DNA from: Bettongia penicillata ogilbyi
Lineage: Eukaryota; Chordata; Mammalia; Diprotodontia; Potoroidae
Assembly (NCBI GenBank): GCA_023548195.1
Contig: JAJHZJ010000699.1
Coordinates: 2,451,175-2,515,174, forward strand
Direction of reading: 5' to 3'
DNA: 64,000 nucleotides
Part shown: piece by piece, positions 1-11,100 of the stretch
Position numbering within the stretch: position 1 is the stretch's first letter
Layout of the letters: every line of letters starts with the position of its first letter
Translations under genes and position numbers: made by a program
Notes under the pieces: model-generated
Told to the model about the DNA's origin: nothing
The model's input: only the letters and a program-made list of their open reading frames with translations
The model's database searches: none

Positions 1-577
1 ACAACCTTATAGGTGTGGATTAATCAACGGATGAAATTGAATAGGAAGTTGGGACAAATTTGACTCTGGCAAATGCTGCTGTTAATGTGAATAGGTTGTG
101 TGGTTGTTGCTGTTGTGTTCGTCCTTAGTTTTGGAAAACCATGACATCAGAGAAATGATGACATGACTGGCACTTGACTTTGTTTTGAGGGAAGGAGGGC
201 AATGCAAGGTCACCAGCCTCACTTTCTCCTCCTGAGCCATCTGGATTCAGTGACTAGATATTCATCAGGATGACTGGCCCCGGATGCAGTGGGAGACTTT
301 GACCTTTTTAGGCTAAGGTCTTTTCAGGTACTCACTTAGAGAGAGGTAATGTCCATTCAGGGAACAGACCTCTTTAAAAAGTAGTCAGCGAATGGCCCCT
401 TAATGAACAAAAGAAAAAAATAACTAAATCAAGCCAGAAGGGAAAGAGAAACAGCTACTATTGATAATCACTCTAAGCTAGGAAGGTCCAGAGAACAGCC
501 ATTATGTCAAACTTGGGCAGGGAACTACTGTTGTGCAATCTATGGGCTTCAGAGTGAACTGTGTTTAAGGTTTTTGA
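1..577. other. Unassigned non-coding sequence
   Basis: AT-rich DNA with no recognisable gene or repeat. No open frame of note and no clear splice signals were seen. Confidence 0.4.
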
Positions 578-957
<380 letters not shown>

Positions 958-2279
958 AAACCTCAAATTAACTGGGCAGCCTCTGGCCACCAAAATTTAC
1001 CTTCCTTTGGAGAGGAGAAGGAAGGGGAAAGGGAACAGAAGGGAGAGGATGAACTGGGTCCCCATTCATGCAGCTCAGTCTGCTCACAGATTGTGTTCAT
1101 CCTTCGTTTTCAATTTAGTGTTCTGATTTAGTATTATTGAAATAAAGCCACCCCTTTACAATTTTCCAAAAATCTACTTTCCCAGATGTCAATATGGTAT
1201 ATGGGGATCTGGACCTGGGCAACCTACAATTTTTCCTTAGCATAAATAATCTTGAAACACTTCCACTCTTAATCAAATGACCACAAATTGGGAGAGGTCT
1301 TCCTGAAACAACCAACCATCCACAACTTCTATACCCACATCATCCCCCTTCTTCAAAACATTTTCCAGTGAGGAGGGATTTCCCCTTATCTTGTTTCTAA
1401 AGTTATAGCTCTCGAGTTTCATACTTTTTATACCCCCCTCCTCTCAACTTGGAGATCTCCATGATATGGAGTTACTGATAACTGCTTATCTTTGCACCTT
1501 GCCTCTCTTCTACCTGGTCTACAGAAACATTCTAAAAGTAAGATCCATCAGCCAATTTATCCTTTATGGGCTCATCACCTCCCTCCTCAGTGTCATACAT
1601 GATAAAAATACACATGTACTCTTAGCAGCTGTATTTTCAAATATTTTTGTGAAGGATGGATCCTTTACACAATTAATGAACTGGCAATTCATTCACAGTC
1701 AGATAGGAACAGGACTGTATCCCAATGAATGAGGTTGAGAAGTTTGGCCCTGGGGACAAGCATTACAGTCAGTGTGGGGTATGTAATGGAATGTTCTTCA
1801 AATGTCTTCTGTCACTGTGGTCCTCAGAAGAGTGGAGCTATATTATTCAACAGTACAATTCTATTTTAAAAAGATAAATTAAAGCCATCAAAGTGACTGA
1901 AAGAATTGAGATACAGGTAAATTCAACAGTTTCAGGACTAAGAAAAGCCTTTAAGATTGGACTCCATAATGTTGGATAATTTGAAGTATACTGCTACTGT
2001 CTTAAACATCATTATATCCTTTGACAATATTTTTGGAGAAATATCAGGTAGTTTGTCAGTTTCTGGCACAGGAAGGCTACAGGATATGTTTCAATATGCT
2101 GATAGTGGGGATTTCAGATAGATGAGATCCAGCTAACAGCATTGTGCTATTTAAATGAAAGATTAATCCAAAGTATGCTAGCTTGATGAAGAAACTAATG
2201 GAATAGGACTCCATGTGATAAAGTAAGGGTATATATGTAAAAAATATAACCTGAGTAAGGCAGTAAAATAAACTCTCTT
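958..2279. other. Unassigned sequence between microsatellite and L1
   Basis: Non-coding in appearance. The 88-codon plus-strand frame at 1466-1732 shows no recognisable domain and its codons look random. Nothing here could be tied to a known repeat family by eye. Confidence 0.4.
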
Positions 2280-2635
2280 TAAAAATTTAATTTAACAGAT
2301 TTATTTTGTTGTATATTAAATTCTGAACTGTCTCCCACCCTCCCTCCCCATCCTTCACTAGAAAAGGATCCCATTTGACACAGATTTGTAAATATATGTA
2401 AAACCATACTATGCATACTCCCATTAATCAGTTCTTTCTCTGGAGATAGAGAGTATCTTCTTTCATAAGTCCTTTGTAGTTGATTTTAGTATTTATAATA
2501 CTCAGAATAACTAAGTTGTTCACAATCATACTTGGAACAATATTGCTGTTACTGTATAAAATGTTCTCTTGGTTCTTTTTTTTCATTATTTCATGCAAGT
2601 CTTTCCATGTTTTTTTTCCTAAAAATCAATTAGCT

Positions 2636-2838
2636 CAGGGATGAAATCTGTAGCCTTAAGGCCATATGTGGCCTTCTAGGTCCTTGGGTGCAGCCTTTTG
2701 CCTGAGTCCAAGTTTTACAAAACAAATCCTTTTCTTAAAAGGAGATTTGCTCTGTGAAGTTTGGATTCAGGCAAAGGATTGCACTTGAGGGCCTAGAGAG
2801 CCATGTATGGCCTTAAGGCTGCAGGATCCCCACCCCTG
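2636..2838. mobile_element. Palindromic hAT-type non-autonomous transposon
   Basis: The element begins CAGGGATG and ends CACCCCTG. Its two arms, each about 98 bp, are near-perfect reverse complements, so almost the whole element is one hairpin. It is flanked by an 8-bp duplication, AATTAGCT at 2628-2635 and AACTAGCT at 2839-2846 (one mismatch), the length used by hAT transposases. Removing it restores a continuous L1 3' UTR. It resembles the Charlie-like palindromic elements common in marsupials; the exact family is not established here. It codes for nothing. Confidence 0.88.
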
Positions 2839-4654
2839 AACTAGCTCATCCTTTTTTAAAGTATAGTAGCATTCTATCACAATTATATACTACAACTTGT
2901 TTAGCCATGCCCCCGTTGATGGGCATCCCCTCAATTTCCATTTTCTTTGCCATCACAAAGAGAGCTGGTATAAATATTTTAGAACACATAGGTTCTTCTC
3001 CTTTTTCCCTGATGACCTTGGGAATTAGACATAATACTGGTATTTCTGGGCCAAAGGGTATACACAACTCCAGATTACTCTCCAAAATGATTGGATTACT
3101 TCACAGTTTCACCAACAGTATATTAATGTCTCAATTTTTCCATCTCCTCTCCAAAATTTGTCATTTTCCCCTTCTATTATTTTAGCCAATCTGATAGCAG
3201 CGAGATGATATCTCAAAGTTTTTAATTAGCATTTCCCTAATCAATAATGATTTAGAGCATTTTTTTCATGTAATTTTGTGTGTGTTTGATTTCTTTATCT
3301 GAAAATGGCCTGCTCATATTCTTTGACCATTTATCAATTGGGGAATGACTCATATTCTTAAATATTTGAAAATATTCTCTATTATTTGAGATATAAGAAT
3401 TTTATCCAAGAAATTATCTATATTTACCAACTTAATGCTTTCCTTCTTATCTTGGTGTCATTGGTTTCATTTGTACGAAACTTAAAATTATTTATTTTAC
3501 ACTGCAAAATACTCTGTCTTTTGTTTCTTCAGAATTGTTCTCCTATCCATAAGTCTGATAGGTAATGTATCCCATGTTCTTCTAGTTTTCTCATGATATC
3601 TCCTGAAGTCATGTATCCATTTTGACTTTATCTTAGTAAATGGGATAGGATATTGATCTATGCCCAATTTCTGCCAGACTGATTTCTAGCTTTCACGAAA
3701 AATTTTTAATAGTGAATTTTTATCCCAAAAGATTACATCTTTAAATTTTCCAAATACTACTCTGTTCTACTGAACCACCTTTGTATTTTTTAACCAATAC
3801 CAGACAGTTTTTTTGCTTTGTTTTTTTTTTAAATAAATTTATTTATTTAACTTTTTACATTCATTTTCACAAAATTTTGGGTTCCAAATTTTCTCCCCAT
3901 TTCTCCCCTCCCCCCATGCCAATACACCAAGCATTCTAATTTCCCCTATCACCAATCTGCCCTCTTTTCTATCATCCCTCCCTTCCCTTGTCCCCATCTT
4001 CTCTTTTGTCCTGTAGGGCCAGATGACTTTCTATTCCCCATTAACTGTATTTCTTATTTCCTAGTAGCAAGAACAATACTAAACAGTTGTTCCTAAAACT
4101 TTGAGTTCCAAATTCTCCCCATCCCTCCCTCCCCACCCATTCCCTTTGGGGAGGCAGGCAATTCAATATAGGCCATATCTGTGTAGTTTTGCAAATGACT
4201 TTGATAACAGTCGTGTTGTGTAAGACTAACTGTATTTCCCTCCATCCTATCCTGCCCCCCATTGCTTCTATTCTCTCTTTTGATCCTGTCCCTCCCCAAG
4301 AGTGTTGATTTCAAATTTCTCCCTCCTCCTATTGGCCTCCCTTCCATCATTCCCCCCACACCCTGCTTATCCCCTTCTCCCCCACTTTCCTGTATTGTAA
4401 GATAGGTTTTCATACCAAAATGAGTGTGCATTTTATTCCTTCCTTTAGTCAATGAGAGTAAACTTCTTGTTTTTCTCTCACCTCTCCTCTTTTTCCTTCT
4501 GCTAAAATGTCTCCTGCCTGCCTCTTCTATGAGAGATAATTTGCCCCATTCCATTTCTCCCTCTCTCCTCCCAATACATTTCTCTCTCACCACTTAACTT
4601 CATTTTTTAAAGATATGATCTGATCCTATTCAATTAACTCTGTGCTCTCTGTCT

Positions 4655-4708
4655 CTGTGTGCATGCATGTGTGTATGTGTGTGTGTTTATGTGTGTGTGT
4701 GTGTGTGA
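4655..4708 (+). repeat. (GT)n microsatellite in HAL1 3' UTR
   Basis: An impure GT/GTAT run lies within the 3' UTR of the HAL1 copy. Simple repeats are common at this place in related elements. Confidence 0.85.
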
Positions 4709-4859
4709 TCCCACCAACTACCCAGATACTGAAAACTTTCAAGAGTTACAAATATTGTCTTTCCATGTAGGAATGTAAACAGTTCAACTTTAGTAAGTCC
4801 CTTATGACTTCTCTTTGCTGTTTACTTTTTCATGCTTCTTCTCATTCTTGTGTTTGAAA

Positions 4860-5296
4860 GTCAAATTTTCTTTTCAGCTCTGGTCTTTTCATCAAGAATT
4901 CTTGAAAGTTCCCTATTTCATTGAAAGACCATATTTTTCCCTGAAGTATTCTACTCAGTTTTGCTGGGTAGGTGATTCTTGGTTTGAGTCCTAGTTCCTT
5001 TGACTTCTGGAATATCCTATTCCAAGCTTTTCATACTTTTCTTGCATCTCTCTCATTTTTCTTCCCAGTTTTTCCTCCACCTCTCTCACTTGATTTTCAA
5101 AATCTTTTTTGAGCTCTTCCATGGCCTGAGCCCATTGAATATCTATTTTGGATGTTTGGGATACAGAAGACTTGACTTCTATGTCTTTCCCTGATAGTAA
5201 GCATTGTTTTTCCTCATCAGAAAGGCAGGGAGGAAATATCTGTTCACCAAGAAAGTAACTTTCTATGGTCTTATTTTTTTTCCCTTTTCTGGGCAT
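4860..5296 (-). pseudogene. HAL1 ORF1 (L1 ORF1p-like) remnant, frameshifted by deletion
   Basis: L1 ORF1 protein is an RNA-binding, coiled-coil trimer. The frame starts MPRKGKKNKTIESYFLGEQ (basic N-terminus) at 5296 and enters a heptad-rich Lys/Glu region, with MEELKKDF then REVEEKLGRKM, typical of the ORF1p coiled coil. At about 5027 an internal deletion removes the RRM-like middle domain and shifts frame, so this frame stops at 4991 after 101 codons. Just downstream, in another frame, the C-terminal domain signature KPRITYPAKLS is still legible (human ORF1p has a closely related PRISYPAKLS), and that frame ends near 4860. Nonfunctional. Confidence 0.85.
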
Positions 5297-6629
5297 TTTC
5301 TCAGCCAGTTACTTGACTTCTGAGATTCCTGTCCACACCCACCTCACCTCCAGATCTTCCCAGCTTGTGCTTGGGGTCTGAGATTCAAATGCTGCTTCCC
5401 AGCCTCAGGACTTTCCACGGGGGCAGGGTTGCTATTCAATGTGAGAATAAATGCAGGTGCTCAGGTGTGGGCAGGGCTGCTATTCAGTGTGAGATTAAGT
5501 TCAGCTGCTTAGGTGGGGGCAGGGCCACTTCACAGGGTTCTCAGGATGTTTATGTGGAGACCTTCAACAATGGATCTGAGCTCCTGTCTGCTTTGGGATC
5601 TCCTATCCTCTGCTGCCTCTACTGCTGCCTCCCAAGGGGGCCTGAGTTATGGAGACACCCCACGCCCCTCTCGGCCAGCGAAACAGGCTCCCTCACTGAC
5701 CTTTGCCCCTGTGGGTGGAGGGACCTTCGTGGTTGCTGGAGATCCCATCCCTGAAGACTGCTCAGATTTTTTCCTCTCAGGGCTGCGTGGCCAGGGCAGG
5801 GCTGGGCTCTGCTCTGGGTCCTGTGTGCAACAGACCTTTGGTGTTGCTTTTTCAGGTCTCTCTGGAACAGAAATCTCCTCCACTCTGTGGCTTCCACTGC
5901 TCCAGAATTAGTTGGGAGTTCTTCTTTATAGGTATTTTATAGGCTGTGCGTTCGGAGCTAGCATATGTGTGTCTTTCTACTCCACTATCTTGGCTCCTCC
6001 CCCCAGATAGTTTTTTATAATTACTGCCTTATAATATAGTTTAAGATCTAAACTTCCTTCCTTATCCCCTCTCTTTACTCTATTTCTTGATCTGCATACC
6101 CTTATAAAAGTTCTTCCCTAATCCTAGTCCCTCATTCTCCTATTTCTCTGTAACTTGGGAAGATTTTATACCATTCTAGATGTATATGTTACTCCCTCTT
6201 TAACCCACTTCTGATGAGAATAAGATTCTAGTACTACTAACCTTCCACCTCTTCCTATCTCCATTGTAACAGATTTTTCATTCAATTCTCATTTGTATGT
6301 GTTAGTTGCTTCCTTTTGCTTCTCCCTCTCCAACTTTATTTTTTTAGGCTCATCACACCATACTCAACTCAACCCCAAACTATTTTTTTCTAATTGGGTG
6401 GCTACCTTTTCATAATTTTCTTTATTTTCTTACATTATGCTTGTTTTTCCCCCTAACCTTTCCTCAACCTTTCTTATTTTATTTTTAAAGTCATTTTTAT
6501 GCTCTTCCAAAAACTCTTTTTGGACATGTAACCATTTTGCTTTTTCTTTGAGATAAAAGTACCTGTTTCAGCTTCATTGTCCTCTTCAGATCTTTTCTAT
6601 TTTCCTAGTAGCTACCCACAGTTAGGTTC

Positions 6630-6652
6630 TTTTTTTTTTTTTTTTTTTTTTT
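6630..6652 (+). repeat. Poly-T run inside L1 copy A ORF1
   Basis: An uninterrupted run of 23 T lies in otherwise mixed ORF1-derived sequence. It may be a slippage expansion or the tail of a small lost insertion; no flanking duplication was recognised. Confidence 0.8.
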
Positions 6653-9439
6653 GCATGCTCATTCATTTTTAGTGGCTTGTTTTTTGTCTGTTAACTTTGT
6701 ATTAAAGGTTGGACTCTAGCCTCAAGGTATGGAAGAATAATATCTTAAGCTTCAAATTTTTTTGCTGTTATTTCCTGAGCTCTATCCAGTGACCTGACTT
6801 CAGGTAGTCCTCTTTGTTCTTGAGCCAAAACCAGCGCCCCCCAAAACACAGTAACATCAAATACTCTTACTCCTTGCTATCTGTTCCATAGCTGCAAACT
6901 TCAACTCACCCCTCTTCCCTGAAACTGAAACCAGGGGCTCTGCTCTCCTGTGAGTGCCCACAGTTTGCAAGGTCCCTGCCTTCTGTGACCATACTCCTTA
7001 CCCACAGCCACAGCCCAGGACTGTGCTTGTCAGCACTCCTGGGCCCAGTATCCATGGCCAGTAGAGGGCCCTCCAATCTTGTCCTAATCAACACTGTCGG
7101 TGAGGCAAAAGTTCCTGAGGCTGCTACCTGAACACAGATGCCCCCAGGGCTTGTTGTTTGTTGATTTGGAACTATCAGCCTGGAAGATGTACCCTTCAAT
7201 CAGGTCAAACCACCACCCTGGGAGGTCAGGTCTTTCCTAATGTCCTCCCAAGTTATCTTCGGTGAGCAGCAGCTTTACCTTGACTTTTAATTATTTCTGC
7301 CTCTCAAAATTCACCTTGAGGTGTTATTTTATGTTGTTTGTAGAGGAATTTAGAAGAACCAGGAAATTTTCTGCATTATTCTACCATCTTCTGAGAATCC
7401 TCTTAGAAAGAATTCTTTCTTTCTTAGTAATATTTTATTTTTTTCCCCAATTACATGTAAAGATGGCTTTCAGTATTTTTATAAGATTTTGAGTTCCAAT
7501 TTTTTTTCTTCTTTCCTTACCCCCTCCACTCCCCAAGATGGCATGCAATCTGATATAGGCTATATATGTAGAATAGTATTAATATATTTCCACTTAATCA
7601 TATTGTGAAAGAAGAATCAGAACAAAAGGGAAAACTCACAAGAAAGAAAGTAAAAAAGAAAATAGTATGTTTTGATCTACATTCAGACTCCATAGTTCTT
7701 TCTCTAGATATGGATAGTTCTCCATTGTGCATCCCTTGGAATTGTCTTAGATCATTGCATTTCTGAGAAGATCTAAGTCTATCAGAATTAGTCATCTCAC
7801 AGTGTTACTGCTACTGTGTACAATATTCTCCTGGTTCTGTTCACTTCACTTGGCATCAGTTCATGTAAGTCTTTCCAGGCTTTTTTGAAATCTGCCTGCT
7901 CAACATTTTTATAGAACAGTAGTATTCTATTACATTCATATACCACGACCATTTCCTAACTGATGGGAATCTCCTCAGTTTCCAATTCTTGGTGACCAAA
8001 AAGAGCTTCTATATGTATTTTTCTATGTGTGATTTCCCTTTTTTTTGATATCCTTGGGATACAGACCTAGCAGTGGTATTGTTGGATCAAAGGGTATGTA
8101 CAGTTTTGTGGCCCTTTGGGCATAATTTGAAATTGCTTTTCAGAATAGTTGGATCTGTCCACAACAATGCATTAGTGTTCCAGTTTTCCCACATCTTTTC
8201 CAACATTTGTCATTTTCCTTTTTTGGTCATATTAGCCAATCTGATAGGTGTGAAGTGCTATCTCAGAGTTATTTTAATTTGCATTTCTCTAATCAATAGT
8301 GATTTATAGTATTTTTTCATATGACTATAGAAAACTTTAATTTCTTCCTCTGAAAACTGCTTGTTCATATGGAATGACTGATATTCTTATAATTCTGACT
8401 CAGTTCTCTATATATTTGAGAAATAAGGCCTTTGTCACAGACGCTGGCTGTAAAAATTATTTCCCAGCTTTCTCTTTCCCTTATAATCTTGGTAACATTG
8501 CTTTTGTTTGTGCAAAACCTTTTTAATTTAATGTAATCAAAATTATCCATTTTTGCATTTCATAATGTTCTCTGTCTCCTGTCTGATCACAAATTCCTCC
8601 CTTCTCCATAGATCTGACAAGTAAACTTTTTTTTGCTCTTCCAATTTGCTTATATTATCATCCTTTATGTCTAAATCATTTATGCATTTTGATCTTATCT
8701 TGCTATACAGTATAAAATGTTGGTCTATGTCTAGTTTCTACCATACTATTTTCTAGTTTTTCCAGAAGTTTTTGCTAAATACTGAATTCTTATTCCACAA
8801 GTTGTAGTCTTTGAGTTTATTAAACAGTAAATTACTATAGTCATGGAGTACTGTATCCTGTGTATCTAGCCTATTTCACTGCTCCACCACTTTATTCTTT
8901 AGCCAGTGTCAAGTAGTTTTGATAACTGCTGCTTTAGAATACAGTTCTAGATCTCTCATGTCTAGGCCACATTCCCTTGCATTTCTTTTCATTGATTCCC
9001 TTGATATTCCTGACTTTTTGCTCTTCCAGATGAATTTTGTTTTTATTTTTCTAGTCCTATAAAATATTTTTTAGTAGTTTGATTGGTATGGCACTGAATA
9101 AGTAAACTAATTTCAGTAGAATTGCCATTTTTGTTGTATTTGCTCAGCTACTCATGAACAACTGATATTCTCCTAATTGTTTAGGTTTGGCTTTATTTGT
9201 GTAAAAAATGTTTTGTAATTGTGTTCATATAGCTCCTGGGTATGTCTTGGTAGATAGGATCCCAAATATTTTATAATTTCTATAGTAATTTTAAATGGAA
9301 TTTCTTTTTCTGTCTCTTACTGCTAGACTTTGTTAGTAATATGTCAATGATTATGTGAGTTTATTTTATATCCTGCAACTTTCATAAAATTGTTAATAAT
9401 TTGAAGTAGTTTTTTAGTTGATTCCTTAGAATTTTGTAA

Positions 9440-10179
9440 GTATACAGTCATATCATCTGCAAAAAAAAGATAGCTGTGTTTCCTCATTACCCATTCTAAT
9501 TTCTTCAATTTCGTTTTCTTCCATTATTGCTAAAGCTCATATTTTCTAGTACCATATTGAATAATAGTGGTGATGATAGGCATCCTTGATTCATCCCTGA
9601 TCTTACTGGAAAAGTTTCTAGATAATCCTCATTACATATACTGCTTGCTGAGGGTTTCAGAAAGATGCTACTTAACATTTTAAGGAAAACTCTATGGATT
9701 ACTATGTTCTCTAGTGTTTTTAACAGGAATGGGTGCCATACTTCGTCAAAAGCTTTTTCTGCATCTATTGGAATAATCATCTGATTTCTGGATTTTTTTT
9801 ATTGATTTGGTCAATTATGCTGATGGTTTTCCTAATATTGAACCAACCCTACATTCTTGGAATAAATCCCATCTGGTTATAGTGTATTATCCTTGTGATA
9901 AGTTGCTGTAATCTCTTTGTTAATATTTTATTTAAAATTTTTGTAACTATATTCTGTAATTAATCTATAATTTTCTTTCTCTGTTTTGGCTTTTCTAAGC
10001 TTAGGTATCAGCATCATATTTGTATCATAAATAGAATTTGGTAGGGCTCCAGTTATTTTTCTGAATAGTTTACATAGTATTGGAATTAATTGTTCTTTAA
10101 ATGTTTGGTAGAATTCACTTGTAAATCCATCTGGTCCTGGTGATTTTTTCCTTAGGGAGTTCATTGATGGTTTGTTCAT
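9440..10179 (-). pseudogene. L1 ORF2 reverse transcriptase domain remnant (copy B)
   Basis: ORF2 protein combines an AP-type endonuclease with a reverse transcriptase. Legible pieces in order are [20 protein letters not shown] (RT palm entry, frame 9928-10179), IIPIDAEKAFDEVWHPFLLK (first catalytic Asp region, frame 9505-9780), GMNQGCLSSPLLFNMVLE (the RQG-CPLSP block) and the catalytic FADD box at about 9450-9464. The box is preserved, but the surrounding frames are broken, so this is a dead copy. Confidence 0.9.
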
Positions 10180-10915
10180 TTTTTTCTTCTAAAATGGAAT
10201 TATTGAAGTATTATATTTTCTCTTCTGTTAATCTTCGAAAGTTATATTTTTGTAAGTATTCATCCATTTCACTTAGATTGTCAGATTTATTGGCATACAC
10301 TTTAGGTAAAGTAGCTCCTAATTAATGTTTTAACTTCTTCATTGGTGGTGAATTCACTTTTTTTCATTTTTGATACAGGTTATTTGTTTTTCTTCTTTCT
10401 CTCTTTTAATTAAATTAACCAAAGTTTTTCTATTTTATTGTTTTTTTCACAAAACCAGCTCTTAGCTTTATTTATTAGTTCAATAGTTTTCTTAATTTCA
10501 ATTTTATTAATATTTCCGTTGATTTTCAGAATTTCTTATTTGGTATTGGGGATTTTTAATTTGTCCTTTTCCCAACTTTTGTAGTTGCATGTCCAATTTA
10601 TTAATCTTCTATTTCTCTATTTTAATCATCTAAACATATAAATTTATTAAATTTCCCCTAGGAAATGCTTTGGCTGCTTCCCATAAGTTTGTTATATTTT
10701 CTCATTATTTTCATTCTCTTGGATGAAGTTATTGATGGTTTCTATGATTTATTGTTTGACTCACTTGTCCTTTAGCATTAAATTATTTGGTTACCAATTA
10801 ATTTTTAGTCTATCTTTCCATGGATGTTTATTATATTTAATTTTTATTGCATCATGATCTGAAAAGGATGTATATAATATTTCTGCTTTAGTGCATTGGA
10901 TTGTAAGATTTTTAT

Positions 10916-11100
10916 GACCTAGTACGTATAGTATATATATGTATGTATATATATGTATAGTATAGTATATATATGACCTAGTACGTATTTAGTATAGTAT
11001 AGTATACGTATACGTATATAGTATAGTATACGTATATAGTATAGTATAGTATATATATACGTATATAGTATAGTATAGTATATATATGACCTAGTACGTA
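10916..11100. repeat. AT-rich palindromic tandem expansion in L1 ORF2
   Basis: The string GACCTAGTACGTA occurs at about 10916, 10974 and 11086. Between these lie many copies of TATAGTATAG and the self-complementary TATACGTATA. In the other L1 copy this site is a single short unit, so about 170 bp have been added locally. Two open frames here are repeats of Tyr/Ile/Thr codons and are not genes. Confidence 0.85.

Larger units (their letters stand above)
3815..6004 (-). mobile_element. HAL1 (ORF1-only L1 derivative), internally deleted
   Basis: On the minus strand it starts at the L1-type 5' end (GGAGGAGCCAAGATAG, at about 5984-5999), continues through a GC-richer 5' UTR, then an ORF1 start at 5296, an ORF1 C-terminal segment near 4860-4985, a purine-rich 3' UTR and an A-rich tail (T-run at 3815-3830). 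There is no ORF2 anywhere, which defines HAL1. A target duplication of about 13 bp flanks it: AGACAGTTTTTTT at 3802-3814 and AGATAGTTTTTTA at 6005-6017. Compared with the copy at 60857-63438 it lacks about 600 bp in the middle of ORF1. It would have depended on L1 ORF2 protein supplied in trans. Confidence 0.85.
2280..7388 (-). mobile_element. LINE-1 copy A, minus strand, ORF2 mostly deleted, interrupted
   Basis: The reverse strand reads as a marsupial L1. The 3' UTR is at about 2280-2890, and the ORF2 3' part runs at 2890-3801 and resumes at 6005-6050 after a HAL1 insertion. At about 6050 the sequence jumps from ORF2 to the inter-ORF/ORF1 region, aligning with the stretch near 11940-12010 of copy B. 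The rest, to about 7388, is ORF1 and 5' UTR, ending with a degraded form of the 5' start. Most of ORF2, including the endonuclease and much of the reverse transcriptase, is therefore missing. A 203-bp hAT (2636-2838) and a 2.2-kb HAL1 (3815-6004) sit inside it. No intact frame remains. Confidence 0.8.

Noticed and set aside
1466..1732. 88-codon frame with hydrophobic N-terminus resembling a membrane protein
   Set aside because: Codon usage and residues look random; no olfactory-receptor or other motif found.
4093..4593. 166-codon minus-strand frame
   Set aside because: Lies in the purine-rich 3' UTR of a HAL1; Arg/Gly/Glu-rich with no ORF1 similarity.
5365..5942. Several overlapping frames on both strands
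   Set aside because: They fall in the GC-richer HAL1 5' UTR, and the corresponding 5' UTR at 29880-30410 does not preserve the same frames.
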